NCBI GenBank assembly: GCA_037447655.1
Contig: JBBHKE010002912.1
Location: 28,811 to 92,810, forward strand
Source of the DNA: Zygnema cylindricum
Taxonomy: Eukaryota > Streptophyta > Zygnematophyceae > Zygnematales > Zygnemataceae
DNA: 64,000 nt
Direction: 5' to 3'
This document shows positions 23,238-35,317 of the stretch, in pieces (within the stretch, counting starts at the first letter, position 1; each line of letters starts with the position of its first letter). The notes beneath the pieces are model-generated. The model ran no database searches, was not told the DNA's origin, and saw nothing but the letters and a program-made list of their open reading frames with translations. A program made the translations under genes and the position numbers.

Positions 23238-24743
23238 CTTAGGGTGAACCTCTATCAGCGCCGACAGTGATTGTGCGAAAGCTATTAGGCTGCGGCCCCA
23301 TGTAGTTGTAACTTAGCGTACTTACTTTGTATTTTAGCGCGGATCCGGCGGACCCGTATTTCAAGTGTCTCTATGTGTTCATTCAAAATTATTACTTACG
23401 TTTGTGACAATTGTATACGTCTACAACGCCCGTGACGGCTGTCACCGTGTACAATTTGTGATGACGCACCATATTTTCTTGAAACTTTTTGAAGCGTCGC
23501 AAGACACATCGTAATTTTTGAAACGATTTGCGGATTTGGTATGTCGCATGTCTTTGCGAGACATCGTTGACGTACAGCCTTGCACCCGTGGCTGTGCAAA
23601 ATGCCTTGACGTAAACCTCTCCCGTCCGGCCGCCATTACTTCGCAGATTTTTCACGTTCGCAGACTTTTCAACTTTGCGTGAAATGACACTGCAGCGTCG
23701 AGACCCCTGCAAAAAAAAAAACCGTACAACATGCAAGCCGACAAAAACAAACAAACCCTGTACTTTTTTTCGTCGTCAAAACTTCTAAAATCTTTTCACA
23801 CGTGTGAATATATTTTCAGATTGGTGTAGACGGATTTGCTTAGCTTAAAACACAGTGCCGATATGTTTTATGATAAGCTTGAAAATGACGTGACAGTGGG
23901 TCGAAAAACCGCAAGACGACAAAATTTCGTACATCCTAAGTTCAAGAATGACGCAAATTGTACTTTACAAATTTGCGATTTCTTCGTACGGTCGCAACTT
24001 AGGCAGTACGGCGCTAAGTTATAAAGGAAAACGACAGAAAAAAACCCGAACTTAGCCACATGGGGCCGCAACCTTAGTTAGGAGTGTTATTTTGTTCAAT
24101 TATCCATCAGGTCGTGTCATCAAGGAATCTATCGCGTAAGTGCTTGTTTTCGATTTGATCCACGTAGGTTCTTGTTCAGACGACGAGGATAATCAAAGAT
24201 TCTAAATGCAAAATATGAACTCGTACCCGTACGACCAGCCGCAAATTAAAATTACGTGAATGTACAATTTGTACGTTCGTGTTTTGTCGTTGTACGAAAG
24301 TTTGAAGAAAGTGGGCGCGACAAATTACGGATGTCAATGGATGCTGAAGGAGGTTTCACGGCACATTCTTCGACAAAGTTTTTTGGTTTTTTTCTGTGGT
24401 TTTGATTCCAGCCTGTCCTAAGGCGCGTGACGTATGCCACATGTAGCGTTCCTATGTCTCATTCATCATGGGTCGTTAGTGTCTTTTCCACGTGTACATA
24501 CTTCACACGTCTAGTGTGTAGCTAGTCTCCTAAAGGAGGAGGCTAGCCAGACACTGGATAGAATGAGCGTTTGGTTCGAAAACACTGAATGGGACGGTCG
24601 ACGTTTTCACCCTAAAGTTTGGAGAATCTTGTCGAATCTCGAGTAACGATGTTTCAAAAAAAAAAACAATACGACCCTGTACGAAAAGGTACGTTTCCAA
24701 GTAAACAACCTCACTTTTTGCCTGATGGAGCACGGCCCTTAGC
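23238..24743 (+). mobile_element. CCATCAGGCG-family element, copy 2, split by an insertion
   Basis: The left terminus TTAGGGTGAACCTCTATCAG (23239-23258) and right terminus CCTGATGGAGCACGGCCCTTAGCC (ending about 24743) are inverted versions of the family end. An unrelated 786-bp TTA-flanked element occupies 23288-24073. Without it the copy is about 720 bp, matching copy 3. Confidence 0.55.
23285..24076. mobile_element. 786-bp PIF/Harbinger-like element with TTA target duplication
   Basis: The element proper is 23288-24073, with termini GGCTGCGGCCCCATGT and ACATGGGGCCGCAACC, inverted with one mismatch. It is flanked by TTA on both sides (23285-23287, 24074-24076). GG-start termini with a TTA duplication are the PIF/Harbinger signature. 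There is no transposase, so it is non-autonomous. It sits inside copy 2 of the CCATCAGGCG element. Confidence 0.75.
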
Positions 24744-24759
24744 CTTCAACTTGTACAAG

Positions 24760-24985
24760 TACAGTACACCCTTTACCGCTATTAATGTTAATCTTTTTTT
24801 TGCCACCTAAAACATCTTTTCTCCTTACACGCTTGTCGAGTTATGAATCTGACGACTGCGATTGAAAGTGAAGATTCTCACCTTCCGATTGGTCGTCTCC
24901 ATGTGAAAATCGGACAATTTTGTACGGAGAAAAATGTTTTAAGTGGCGAATAGTTTATCAACACTAATAACATGGTGCACTGTAC
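24760..24985 (+). mobile_element. TACACCG-type MITE with long inverted ends
   Basis: Left arm GTACAGTACACC then CTATTAATGTTAAT and GCCACCTAAAACATC. Right arm TGTTTTAAGTGGCGAA, ACACTAATAAC, then GGTGCACTGTAC. The ends are inverted over roughly 60 bp with mismatches, and the centre has GAAGATTCTCACCTTCC. Confidence 0.65.
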
Positions 24986-25402
24986 ACGCCTACGTCCGTG
25001 CTCGGTGTGAGGGGCTGGTGCATTATTCAAACTTAAATTTATTATGAGATTTTCAAGCTGACATTTTTTTTGGCAGCAGGACTTCAACTGATATACCACT
25101 TATAAACTCGAAAAGGACATAATTTAGGTTTGTCCCACTCAAAATCTGTGTTTGATAACATGAAACAACATAAAGTTCGGTGTGGACATTTATCCTGGAT
25201 GACGTCAGCCTACGCTGGAAATACATATCAAAATAATTACTGGTACTGGATTTAATCGAACGTTTTTTCCCCTCTGTCGAGAACTTGTCGGTTATCGTTT
25301 GGCTGTATTTAACCGCAAATCAAATTGACCCGGGTAGACAAGAAAACGAACGTCCAATCATATTAGCTGGATTTGCGGGTAAAAAATATATATAACAACG
25401 AG

Positions 25403-26145
25403 TGGCTAAGGCCGCTTCTCCATCAGGCGCCGACAGTAAACATACGGAAACGTTTACTGGCAGTAATACTTCGTTCACTTCTCCATCAGGTCGTGGCAGC
25501 ATCCCGTACGTGCTTTCTTTCGATTGGATGCACGTAGGCTCCTGTTCTGACGGCGAGCATGTCAAAGATTCCAAAAGCACAATATCTTAATTTGTGTCCG
25601 TACATCCAGCCCCAAAATTTAATTACCTGAATGTACAATTTGTACGTTCGTGATTTGTATTTTTTGTAGTTGTTTTGTCGTTCGTGTTTCGTCGTGGCGC
25701 CGCAAATTCCGGAAGTCAGCGGATCGTGGAGGAGGCGTCACGGCACATTCTTCAACAAAGATTTTTTTTGGTGGTTTTCGTTGGATTTGATTCCCACCTG
25801 TCCGAAGGCGCGTGGCAAATGTCCGAAGGCGCACTGCTCGTACGTGACCTTTCCACGCGTAAACATTTTACACGTCCGGTGGACGAAGTGACCGCTGCTA
25901 CGAAAACACACAATCGGACGGTCGACGTTGTGACCCAAAAGCTTGGAGAATCTTGACGAATCACATAATCGGACGGTCGACGTTGTGACCCAAAAGCTTG
26001 GAGAATCTTGACGAATCTCCAGTAATCATGTTTTATAAAAAAACAAACAGTACGGCCCTGTACAAAAATGAGCTGGATATGTACGGAAATATACTTTTTC
26101 CAGTTATGAACCCCACTTTTCGCCTGATGGAGGTTCACCCTAATT
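25403..26145 (+). mobile_element. CCATCAGGCG-family element, copy 3, complete
   Basis: Left end GGCTAAGGCCGCTTCTCC then ATCAGGCG. Right end CGCCTGATGGAG then GTTCACCCTAA. The inner CTCCATCAGGCG/CGCCTGATGGAG arms are a perfect 12-bp inverted pair. An internal 54-bp tandem duplication (unit starting CACATAATCGGACGG or CACAATCGGACGG) covers about 25909-26016. No transposase is visible. Confidence 0.6.
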
Positions 26146-27608
26146 ATGAGTTTCTGACGTATACGTTCTGCCAGACAGGTACGGCAATTTTCTTTTATGA
26201 TTTTTTGTTTTGTCTGTTTCCCTGCCCGAAAATCTTTATAGCTGCCATCTAAAATTTCAGAACGTCGGAGAAAAGTGCCAAAGTCGGGAGGCGAAAATTC
26301 GACAAGTAACAGGCAGCATTGTACGGACATTTCGAGACAATATCGTACGAAAGATTAGAGATTTGATTTGCCGGGTTCTCTTGGGTGACATGTGAATACT
26401 CACCGTTTATTTGCCGTTCGTACTTTTCTAGAAAATGTCAACAGGTGTTCACACGTGTAAGATACAGGAGATTTCACGTATTCTCCTTTTTTTAGGTGCC
26501 ACTCTGTCTACCAGGTCAGGAGAAAATAACAAAATTTGATGCGTACGAATGTACGGATGGTCCTTCCGTATCGTGGAAAGTCGCCGTCAGCAGATTTCCC
26601 TGTTTTATCTAAAATATCGGTTTCTGGCTATATAGCCAAAACATAATCTTTACTATCGTTGACTCTGATATAATTTGCTCTTACACTTGTCCTTTTTGCA
26701 TCAAGGATGACGTGGGATTTTTAAATATCAATTCAGCCACTCATTTTGTTACACGTCGACAAAATATACGTTATTAATGCTGAAAATCTACAGTCAGCTC
26801 CTGAGTCCTGATCTGTTCGACTGTCCTGCTGTTACTTGGTATTTTGAGGTTAAAAATTTGAAAACGTATACTATAACACGTGGCGCCGTTGTAACTGCTT
26901 CGGTGAATTCCACTTTGACAGGTGGCGATCTTTACCGCCGTTGACGTTTAGTTTGAGAAAAAGCTTTGCGGCACCGACGCCGGCAGATTTTCTCCATGTG
27001 AAAAGTGCGCATTGCCAGCCGGGAACTGCGCTACCGGACGCTGAGGCGAACTCGGAAATTAACATAGCATTCGTTTTTATCCAACACGTTAAGATTTCCG
27101 TACATATGAATCGAAGCCTTCGAACTGTCCGCCTAGGTCCTTAGCAGCTTTTCGAAAGGTGTCAAAAAACGTGCACACTGTACAGTACAGTAGTAACTGT
27201 TGCAATTGGATTATAAGAAAACAGCTGCCCCAAAGCAAGAGAGCGGGCCGTACATATTTGTTTTTCTTGTGACATACTGACATGCCAGACAGCATAAAAG
27301 TATTTCGTGTACGTGTCAAACAAAGTCAGGTTTGTTTTTTTCGGTCTATTTTCTTGTCTTTTTTTCTAGCCTGCTTTTTGACACGACAATATTGTCCTGA
27401 TACGACAGAACAGGTGCTTTGGCCAATTCTGCCATGACGTGCGTGATGCACCGTCACACATAGTCCTCCACATACGACTTTAGGGTTTCAAAAACATCAG
27501 GAATGCGCAGAAGCGACATACATATGCTCTCTTCCTATTGGCTAAGAGAATCTCCCAAACAGCAGGACGTGACAATATTCTGGTCAATCAGATCACGGTT
27601 GCTACAGT
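26146..27608. other. Intergenic DNA, no gene seen
   Basis: No supported coding region. Short frames (for example 26871-27065 and 26941-27144) overlap each other on opposite strands and lack domains. Confidence 0.4.
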
Positions 27609-27812
27609 ACATGCGAGTCGTTAATAGCGTTAAGGATTTAATAGTGTTGATGTAAAATTATAAAATGTAATACTATTTTAGTGCAATAATACGTGGCAAT
27701 GCGCAATCCACTTATTTATTATGCTGCTAACAATATTTTATATTTTTTGGCCAAAAAAAGTCGCGACAAAATTATAGATTTCAACGCTAATAACGATAAG
27801 CGGCGTGGTGTT
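27609..27812. mobile_element. TACACCG-type MITE, diverged
   Basis: Left GAGTCGTTAATAGCGTTA and right CAACGCTAATAACGATAAGC, followed by GGTGT. The ends are imperfect inverted repeats of the same terminal type as the 38675 copy. The interior is AT-rich and unrelated by eye to other copies. Confidence 0.45.
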
Positions 27813-28478
27813 AAGTTGACGGAGCCAGGACGCTTTTACATGAGCTGTTCAATAACCCTGTAACGGTTAGTTTTCCACATAGAACCTCTGTCAAAATAGT
27901 AGCACCCGAATCTTCAGGGATGAGCAACAGTACAAGAATGCCGTACATCGAATCTCGCGGAAAAATCAAATGGAGCATCCGTGCATAAATCCTGGACATA
28001 ACAAATAAATATCCACACTATTTATCCTAGAAGAACAAACGACCGTTAGCAATGATTGGAAGTGTCTCCTCCCTACACCCGCCTATGATAAAAAATGCGA
28101 TCATAGGATACGATTTTCCGTTCGAATTTCCGCACGAAAACGGGTAAAGCACGATTATATACGAATTTATGGCAATTAAATGAATTAATTATCGCAGAGG
28201 GGGTATCCATTGGATCATCTTAAAAAAGCCTATGACTATGACGTGGACTATTTTTTCTTCTTTACTTTTTCTTTACTATTTTTTTCCTGAAACAATAGTA
28301 GTATGCTTTTGTTCTTACCTCCTTAGTTGCCGTCGATCTCGCTAATCTACGGTTCGCAGCGACTCCTTTTGACCTAATTTGTTTTTTGCGCCAAGACAAA
28401 ATTCTAGTCGTACAATCAGAGACAATCTTATTGTACGGCAGAAGTCAACGGTCAGCCGAACAATACCAACGATTGAAA
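27813..28478. other. Intergenic DNA, no gene seen
   Basis: No recognisable coding sequence or element termini. Confidence 0.4.
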
Positions 28479-28694
28479 ACCACTCCGTGTGTCGCGATTA
28501 GGGTTAATGTTTATTTCCACTTAAAACGTCTTTTCGTCGTACACCCATGTCAGATTGTATATCCGACGGTTGCAATTGAAAGCTGAGATTCTCAGCTTCC
28601 GATTGACGATCTCAAATTGAAAATCTGACTTGGGTGTAAGGAGAAAAGATGCTTTAAGTGGCAAAAAAGACATCCACACTAATAGGGATTCCTC
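28479..28694 (+). mobile_element. TACACCG-type MITE with palindromic centre
   Basis: Left CTCCGTGTGTCGCGATTA, TTCCACTTAAAACGTC and GTACACCCATGTCAGATT. Right AATCTGACTTGGGTGTA, GATGCTTTAAGTGGC, then CACACTAATAG. The arms pair over about 65 bp. The centre GCTGAGATTCTCAGC is a perfect palindrome. Confidence 0.7.
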
Positions 28695-29678
28695 AACTGT
28701 AGCTTCTGGTTTGTTCATACAAGCAATTGTGGTCACTAAGAGAATAGAAAGAACGTAGAATACGAATCAGTATGTATATGTTATCATACGTTAAAATTCT
28801 AAATACAAAAGATATACGGAAAAACTGTACAGTACAGAACTGAACCGTACACTGTTCAGGAAGTACAGTACCCAATGAGTACAATTCACGCATATCGCAT
28901 GTAAAATGATGTTCCAAACGGCTCCGCGCAAATGTCCTGTCACACTGACGGTTACAAATAGTGATGTCACATCCAACTACAATGATGTTTCACCGACAAA
29001 CAATGATGTAGCGCATGACGCGGAGTCTCGCAAGTGGCGGAAGACGCGGGCGGGCGGTTGGAGCCATCGGCGGCGCCTTCTTTTACGAGGAATCGGGCGG
29101 CCGTACAGATAACAACATACTGTACGGACGCACGCACGAAATTGAGATACGTCCGTACAGCATGCCTCATTCCAGCGACCACAAAAAGGACACCCCGGCA
29201 CTGCAAATGATTATCCCTCTCTCACTCCCTGTCCTGTCTCTAGGCTCTCACTCTCCTCTCTCTCTCTCTCCTCTCCCTCTCTCCTTTCCCTCTCTCTCCC
29301 TCTCTCTCCCTCTCTCTCCCTCTCTCTCTCTCTCACTGTTTTTTTCACTCTCTTTTTCTGTCTGTTTCTTCCTTGCTTCTCTCTCCTCCCCGAGCCGAAA
29401 TCTTCCGTTTTTTTTTTCCCTCTCTTTTACCCTCTTTTTGTCCTTTCTTTATCCTCTCTTTTTCTTCTTTCCTCTTCCTTTTTTCTCTTTTTATTTACTT
29501 TCTTCCCACTCTCCTGTCTTTCTTTTTCCTCCCGAATTTAAAAAAAACATATAACTGCGAAATATTATTAACTGTTTTACCGCTAAAAGGGAATTTCAGC
29601 TCAATTTTTATTTTGGGATTTTTTAATTGTATCTTTTGATAATTCGGGCAGTGAATTCAATTCATATATTTTTTTTAA
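28695..29678. other. Upstream region of the secreted PAN-like gene, CT-rich
   Basis: Contains GTACAGTACA-rich sequence (28820-28880), a GC-rich patch (29020-29110) and a long CT tract (29215-29530) leading into the gene. Spurious Ser/Leu/Phe-rich frames come from the CT tract. A promoter is expected here but no TATA box is clear. Confidence 0.4.
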
Positions 29679-31739
29679 ATGGGGTTTTCTCGAAGAGGTT
29701 CCCAAATGAGTCTTTTTGTCGTATTTGGAATGTTGGCAATGACAGCTGTGTCATTTGCTGATCCTGAACTTGGTATGTCTCTCTCTCTCTCTCTCCCTCT
29801 CTCTCTCTCTCACTCACTCTCTCTATCTAATCTATCTCTTTAACTATCCCTCTCTCTTCCCTTCCCTCTCTATCTCTGCCTTCCTCTATTTCTGACCCTG
29901 CACTCTCTCTCCCCCCCAATTTTCTTTCCCCTCATCTCTCTATCTCTCGCTCTCTTCCCCCCCCCCTCTCTCTCTCNNNNNNNNNNNNNNNNNNNNNNNN
30001 NNNNNNNNNNNNNNNNNNNNNNNNNNNNNNNNNNNNNNNNNNNNNNNNNNNNNNNNNNNNNNNNNNNNNNNNNNNNNNNNNNNNNNNNNNNNNNNNNNNN
30101 NNNNNNNNNNNNNNNNNNNNNNNNNNNNNNNNNNNNNNNNNNNNNNNNNNNNNNNNNNNNNNNNNNNNNNNNNNNNNNNNNNNNNNNNNNNNNNNNNNNN
30201 NNNNNNNNNNNNNNNNNNNNNNNNNNNNNNNNNNNNNNNNNNNNNNNNNNNNNNNNNNNNNNNNNNNNNNNNNNNNNNNNNNNNNNNNNNNNNNNNNNNN
30301 NNNNNNNNNNNNNNNNNNNNNNNNNNNNNNNNNNNNNNNNNNNNNNNNNNNNNNNNNNNNNNNNNNNNNNNNNNNNNNNNNNNNNNNNNNNNNNNNNNNN
30401 NNNNNNNNNNNNNNNNNNNNNNNNNNNNNNNNNNNNNNNNNNNNNNNNNNNNNNNNNNNNNNNNNNNNNNNNNNNNNNNNNNNNNNNNNNNNNNNNNNNN
30501 NNNNNNNNNNNNNNNNNNNNNNNNNNNNNNNNNNNNNNNNNNNNNNNNNNNNNNNNNNNNNNNNNNNNNNNNNNNNCCCCTCCCCCCTCCCCTCCTCCCC
30601 CCCCCCCCCCCTCGCCCCCTCCCCCCCCCCCCCCTCCCCCCCCCCGCTCCCCTCCCCCTCCCCCCTCCCCTCCCCCTCCTCCTCCTCCCACCTCCAAATC
30701 CTCTCCTCCTCCCCCTCCCGAAGAACCCGGCCTTTGTCCTCTCGCCGACGGTTCTTGGACTTGCGAAGTTTGTCCGACGAATGCCGATTTGCCGAAAATT
30801 CTAAGTAATCCTCCGACTTATCCGAGTTCTCATTCGGGAAAAATCGTTTACCGATTTGCGGGTGAAAACCACGAAGGTTCTAGTCTCTCCGTCGGAGAAT
30901 GTTGCGCGACATGTTTGAATGGATTGGACGACTCCGGATGTTCGTGGTGGACTTGGGTGCCGAACGCAAGTTCTGGGAATAAGACTGGTAGGTTTTTGTT
31001 TATCATTGTTATCGTTAGTTTTTACTATAGTTTTTGTTTTGGAGTTTTTGTAATGTTGTTGGTATTGTTTGGTATTGGGTTTGACATTGTTATTTCTTTT
31101 AATGAGCGGTTCTTGATTGGTTCGATTTTTTCTCTATCGCTATTATTGTTACTTCTTATTATCTTTGTTGTTATCGCTTTTTGTGATGTTATTGTCGTTG
31201 TTTGTTATTGCTATTGTCATTATTGTTTTTGTTAATTCACGGTTCTTGATTTTGTCGTTGTGGTATTTATTTCATGAAGAAGAGGAAGGATAATGTGGTA
31301 TTCATTTGTTTCTCCTCTCGTGTTTTGTTTTTCCTACTTGTTTCTGCACTCACTTGTAAAATCTTTCCAACATCCCTAAAACTAAGTCTCATGCAATTTA
31401 TCTCCTTTCTGTTTTTCGACTTCTCACCCTTTATTCGTTTCATTTCAAAATTCAGGTGATTGTTACACATACTCAGATGCCGCATGCGGATATACTCCGA
31501 CAAATGTCCTCCCGAGTATGATTTTTAAGAAAGATGTTCCGGGATATACAACATTTTCAAATTGTGGACATTGGTTCGAATGGGGTCCCGGAGGACCTGA
31601 TTATTATGGATTTTCGACAATGTCAACTTCGAGTACCAATCAACTTTCGAAAGCCGCGAAAGAAGAACATACAAATCATTATAAACGACTCTTGAGGCGA
31701 ATGTTGCGACTTCAAAAACTAAGGGGGGATCAACCTTAA
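29679..31739 (+). CDS. Secreted cysteine-rich protein with PAN/apple-like domain (partly hidden by assembly gap)
   Basis: Exon 1 (29679-29772) encodes a signal peptide with the hydrophobic core SLFVVFGMLAMTAVSFA, and ends in phase 1. A middle exon ends at 30987 (GT donor, phase 1), but its 5' edge lies in or near the N gap or the poly-proline run at 30600-30719. The last exon, 31456-31739, joins in phase and ends TAA. After the proline stretch come CPLADGSWTCEVC and then a PAN/apple-like core with ECCATCLNGLDDSGCSWWTW followed by DCYTYSDAACGYTP across the last intron. The CC…C…GC…W…C spacing is the PAN_4 pattern used for protein or carbohydrate binding outside the cell. The tail is basic (KRLLRRMLRLQKLR). 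Likely extracellular or wall-associated. Exact function unknown. Confidence 0.72.
29765..30719. repeat. CT/C-rich microsatellite surrounding the assembly gap
   Basis: CT repeats run up to the gap and CCCCTCC repeats follow it. Both sides are polypyrimidine on the plus strand, which probably caused the assembly break. The reverse-strand Gly/Glu frame through the Ns is an artefact. Confidence 0.8.
29977..30576. other. Assembly gap (600 N)
   Basis: Run of Ns inside the first intron or an early exon of the PAN-like gene. Confidence 0.99.
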
Positions 31740-33682
31740 GTGAGAGGAAGGGAGAGGGATATAGAGCGAGAGTGAGAGAGAGAGAGTGAAAGGAGATTTT
31801 TTTCTTCGATGGATTTGGCGGGAATTTCTGGATCAAAATTTGGACGAAAATGTTGGGCGAGGATGTTGAGGAGGAAAAATATTGGGCGAGAATTTAGAGA
31901 ATTTTGAGTGGAAATTTCGGGTGGAAGTTTTTAAGCGAAGATTTGGAGTGGAATTTGGGCAGGATGTGGATGGAAAAGGGGAAATTGGATTCGATAATTT
32001 CACTCCCTTTTCTTTTTTTTGTTTTTTATTGATTTGAAGAGAATGTGGAGAATTATTTATTCATTCGGGGTTTTGTCGAAGATGTTTTTCGGAAAACGGA
32101 AGTAGTGAAATTTTTCAAACTGGGAAATCTGTAAATTATTTTAACGGCTGATTTTTTTATCTGAATTCTTGTCGACAAAAATGTCGCAAGAACGAGTGGT
32201 ATTTTAAAAAAGGGGACAATATGTTGGAAGGGTGGTTTATTTTTCTTTTATTTTTCTTTGTTAAAAAGATGACGATTTCCAACGATATTGTGAATAGTCG
32301 ATTAACTTGTGTCTCGACAATAGTTAAGCTACACTCTTTTTTCTCATATTTATATTTTCTTTTCCTTTTTTTTTATTTAGGAGATGATGTAGAGATTAAT
32401 GTAGATGGTTAGTGGATAGAAATTTGATGCGGACAAACAAAATCTTTTTGTTCTTATTCCATTTTTTGGTGTTTTTTTTTTCTTTTTTTTTCGGGCCAAA
32501 ATTGAACGAGATTTATGTTTATTGATCGATTTTGCTTGTAATGATATTATACAGGTAAAAGGGGAAAAGTAGGTAGTATTTTTAGTATTTTAACAAACAT
32601 TCTTTGGTGTGGTGAAAAAAAAATTAGAGTCGAGGTTTCTCGCTCGCTTTTTGTAACAATTTAATTTTATACAATTTTTTTTTTATATTTTTTATCGTAT
32701 GTGTTTTTGGGAATTTTGGCGGATGTTGTGTTTTCATCCAAAATCACATTTTTATTACAAAACTAATGAAAAAAGAATCGAGATGCTAATTTCTTCTAGG
32801 AACAGAGAATTTTCTTGTATAATTATGAGATTTTTTTTGTCGGCTACTGTTTTTTGTGCTGCATACTTTACCGTATTTTGTTCTAGTTCTTTTAAATTGT
32901 CAAATTCCAAAATCTTTTTGGGTTTAAAGAATTATTCATTTCTCTCTCTCTCTTATTTCTTCCTCCCTTCATTATTTTTGTTGTTATTGTTCTTAAATTA
33001 TGCATACTATTGCTATAATATAATGACAATTTTATCGCTGGATTTCAAAATTTATTTTGTAAACAGCTGAACTTAAACTTCTAATTTTTCGATTTCTAAA
33101 GAAACAAATCATTAATAGATACTAGATATCAGATTGCCATTAATCATTAATGGCGACAAATTTTCTGACAATTTTTTGTTCAGCGAAAAAAAAATAACTC
33201 GGTGAAGAAAAAAGAGTGATTAAACTTTTTAATGTCACCCAAAACTTTCGATAATCCGTTTTTTTTTAGAATTCTGCTTATTTAAACGCGGTTATAAACG
33301 TTTTAACGTTTAGACAAACGTTTAAATGCCGTTCGTACGTGTGGTTTTGACAACACATGTTTAAATTTGACTTTATCACTACAGTACAGTACTGTACTGC
33401 ACTGTACTGTACGGCAGGAGTACGATTACATTTATCCAGAATAATTATCCGACCAGAAATTCACAAGTGTGAAATTAAACAAAAAACATCAGATTGTACG
33501 AAAAAACAAAAAAAACATGAGAAACCGCTTGGATCCCACAGGTTTGGCCGTTTTGGTTTACAGCTAAAAATTCACTATTTTCAGTATTTTGTTTTTTCGA
33601 TAGATTCAAAAAATGTACGGATTCCCAAAAAGTCTCGGGCGATCCACAGTTCCAAACTCTGGTTTTGCAGTACAATAATTTG
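31740..33682. other. Downstream T-rich DNA, no gene seen
   Basis: Contains a short GA-rich 3' flank (31740-31790), T-rich sequence, and a palindromic GTAC-rich string at 33381-33414. Frames here are Phe/Leu-rich and unconvincing. Confidence 0.4.
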
Positions 33683-34611
33683 TCGCTTCTGGAGGTGTAA
33701 AGATTTTTGTCTAAAAAAGTACAGTACTGTAACTCCATCTACTAACCGTACAAAATAAAATATTGGAACACTGTTACCACTTAAATACTTATTATCGTTA
33801 CCCTTGTTTTCGACCTTTTTTCTTGTCGTTTTGGATGCTGTCGATGTATCTTCACAGGATTTTTCCTCTGGAAATCCGTCGGAAATAATTACAAATCTGT
33901 TACGCTGTCGCGACGCTAAAAGTTAAAAATCCCACCGGAAACCAAAATAGTGAAATATGTTTTTTGTTACGCTTTCCTAAAAGTTAACGCATACGACAGC
34001 GTAGCATATTGAAATAGATTTCCATGAGAATACTTAGTTCCGCGTACCGTAATCGTACATGCGGTTTTCAGTACGGATTTCAAACCTGTGCCTGCGCTAA
34101 ACCACTAACCACATCTGCCTTTCCATCTAAACCAGCTTCCTCATGCCCGAGGAACATAGTTCAAAAGTAGGTGACCGTACGCCCATACAATATGCCTATT
34201 GTATGCAAAACATACAATATGGCCTTAAGACCCATATTGTATTGGCCGCAAAATGAAATAAAATAGTATCAGGGTTGAGTTGCGCGTGGATCGATAGAGA
34301 ATTAAACGTCATGTCTAAATTTGAAAAAAAAATAGGACAAAAAAATCTTTTTCTGTGAGTTTTGAGCGACTTTTAATTTAAACCGTCAGATTCGGATGAT
34401 CTGACGGTCGTTGATGAAAGTAACAATCTAAGAAGATCACGTGAAAAGCCCATAACACAACTTACGATAGGACTATCGTCAGATTCGGACGATCGGACGG
34501 TCGCTGATGAAAGTAGCGATTTAAGAAGATCACATGGAAAGCCCGTAACACAACTTACGCTAAAGGCGGCCTACAAAAGGCCTACCAAAAAACGCCTACT
34601 TTTGAACTATG
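33683..34611 (+). repeat. 929-bp direct duplication, copy A
   Basis: Nearly identical to 35318-36246, differing by eye only in A-run lengths. Starts TCGCTTCTGGAGG and ends exactly at the right terminus of the MITE (…TTTGAACTATG). The 706 bp between the copies are unrelated. Confidence 0.9.
34155..34611 (+). mobile_element. 458-bp-type MITE (CATAGTTC family), copy 2
   Basis: Same termini as copy 1. Left flank CCCGAGGAA, right flank AGATGTGG, so there is no target duplication. This fits its arrival as part of the 929-bp duplication, not by its own insertion. Confidence 0.85.
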
Positions 34612-35317
34612 AGATGTGGTGATTCCTTAATGCTGTCGAGTTTCTGCCTATTTTTACCCGATTATCTATAAATCGATCCAGTCAATATTCCGTAACATTC
34701 ACAACTTCGCGCATGTAAGCATATCCTTCAGTTTATTTTTTTTGCAATCGCAGCCGTCCATATACTGACGCGATGGATGCCGCTGTTCCTGCAAATTTGA
34801 ATTCCTAACTAAACGAGACATTCGTAGACGCAATCTTGGCTGTCAGATTTACGTTAGGATACAGGACAACCGCAAAAACAGTTCGTGACTGACAACCGTC
34901 CACTAAATTAGGGTGTTCCCTGTTAGTTAAGGCAACGTGGATCCATAGAAAATTAGAATTGTACATTTAACCTTGTACTACAGTACAGTACACCGTCGAT
35001 CGTATTTGGCGCGTTGAACACTACACCGCGCATCGTTATTAGTGTCAAAGTTTAAATAGTGTGGAAGTAAATATATCGTCATTGACGCTAATTAAGATTT
35101 AAAAAAAAAAAAAAAAAAAGGTGTATTCTAATTTCGGCGTTTATGCTAATTTGGGAACAGCAAAAATGGAATATTCCTTGTACGATTATATACATTAATA
35201 TATGTATCCGTACAAAATATTAAAAATCGTACGACGTCGTGAAATTTAAATATTCGTACATGTAAGACTAATTTACGTGTCAGAACAATCCCGTTTTTTT
35301 AGCGCACAATCCTATGC
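34612..35317. other. Spacer between the two duplicated segments
   Basis: No gene. Contains the left terminus of a TACACCG-type element (TACACCGCGCATCGTTATTAG at about 35022) and an A-run at 35100-35119. Confidence 0.45.

Noticed and set aside
29870-30697. 275-residue Gly/Glu-rich minus-strand frame
   Set aside because: It runs through 600 Ns and the complement of a CT/C microsatellite; artefact.
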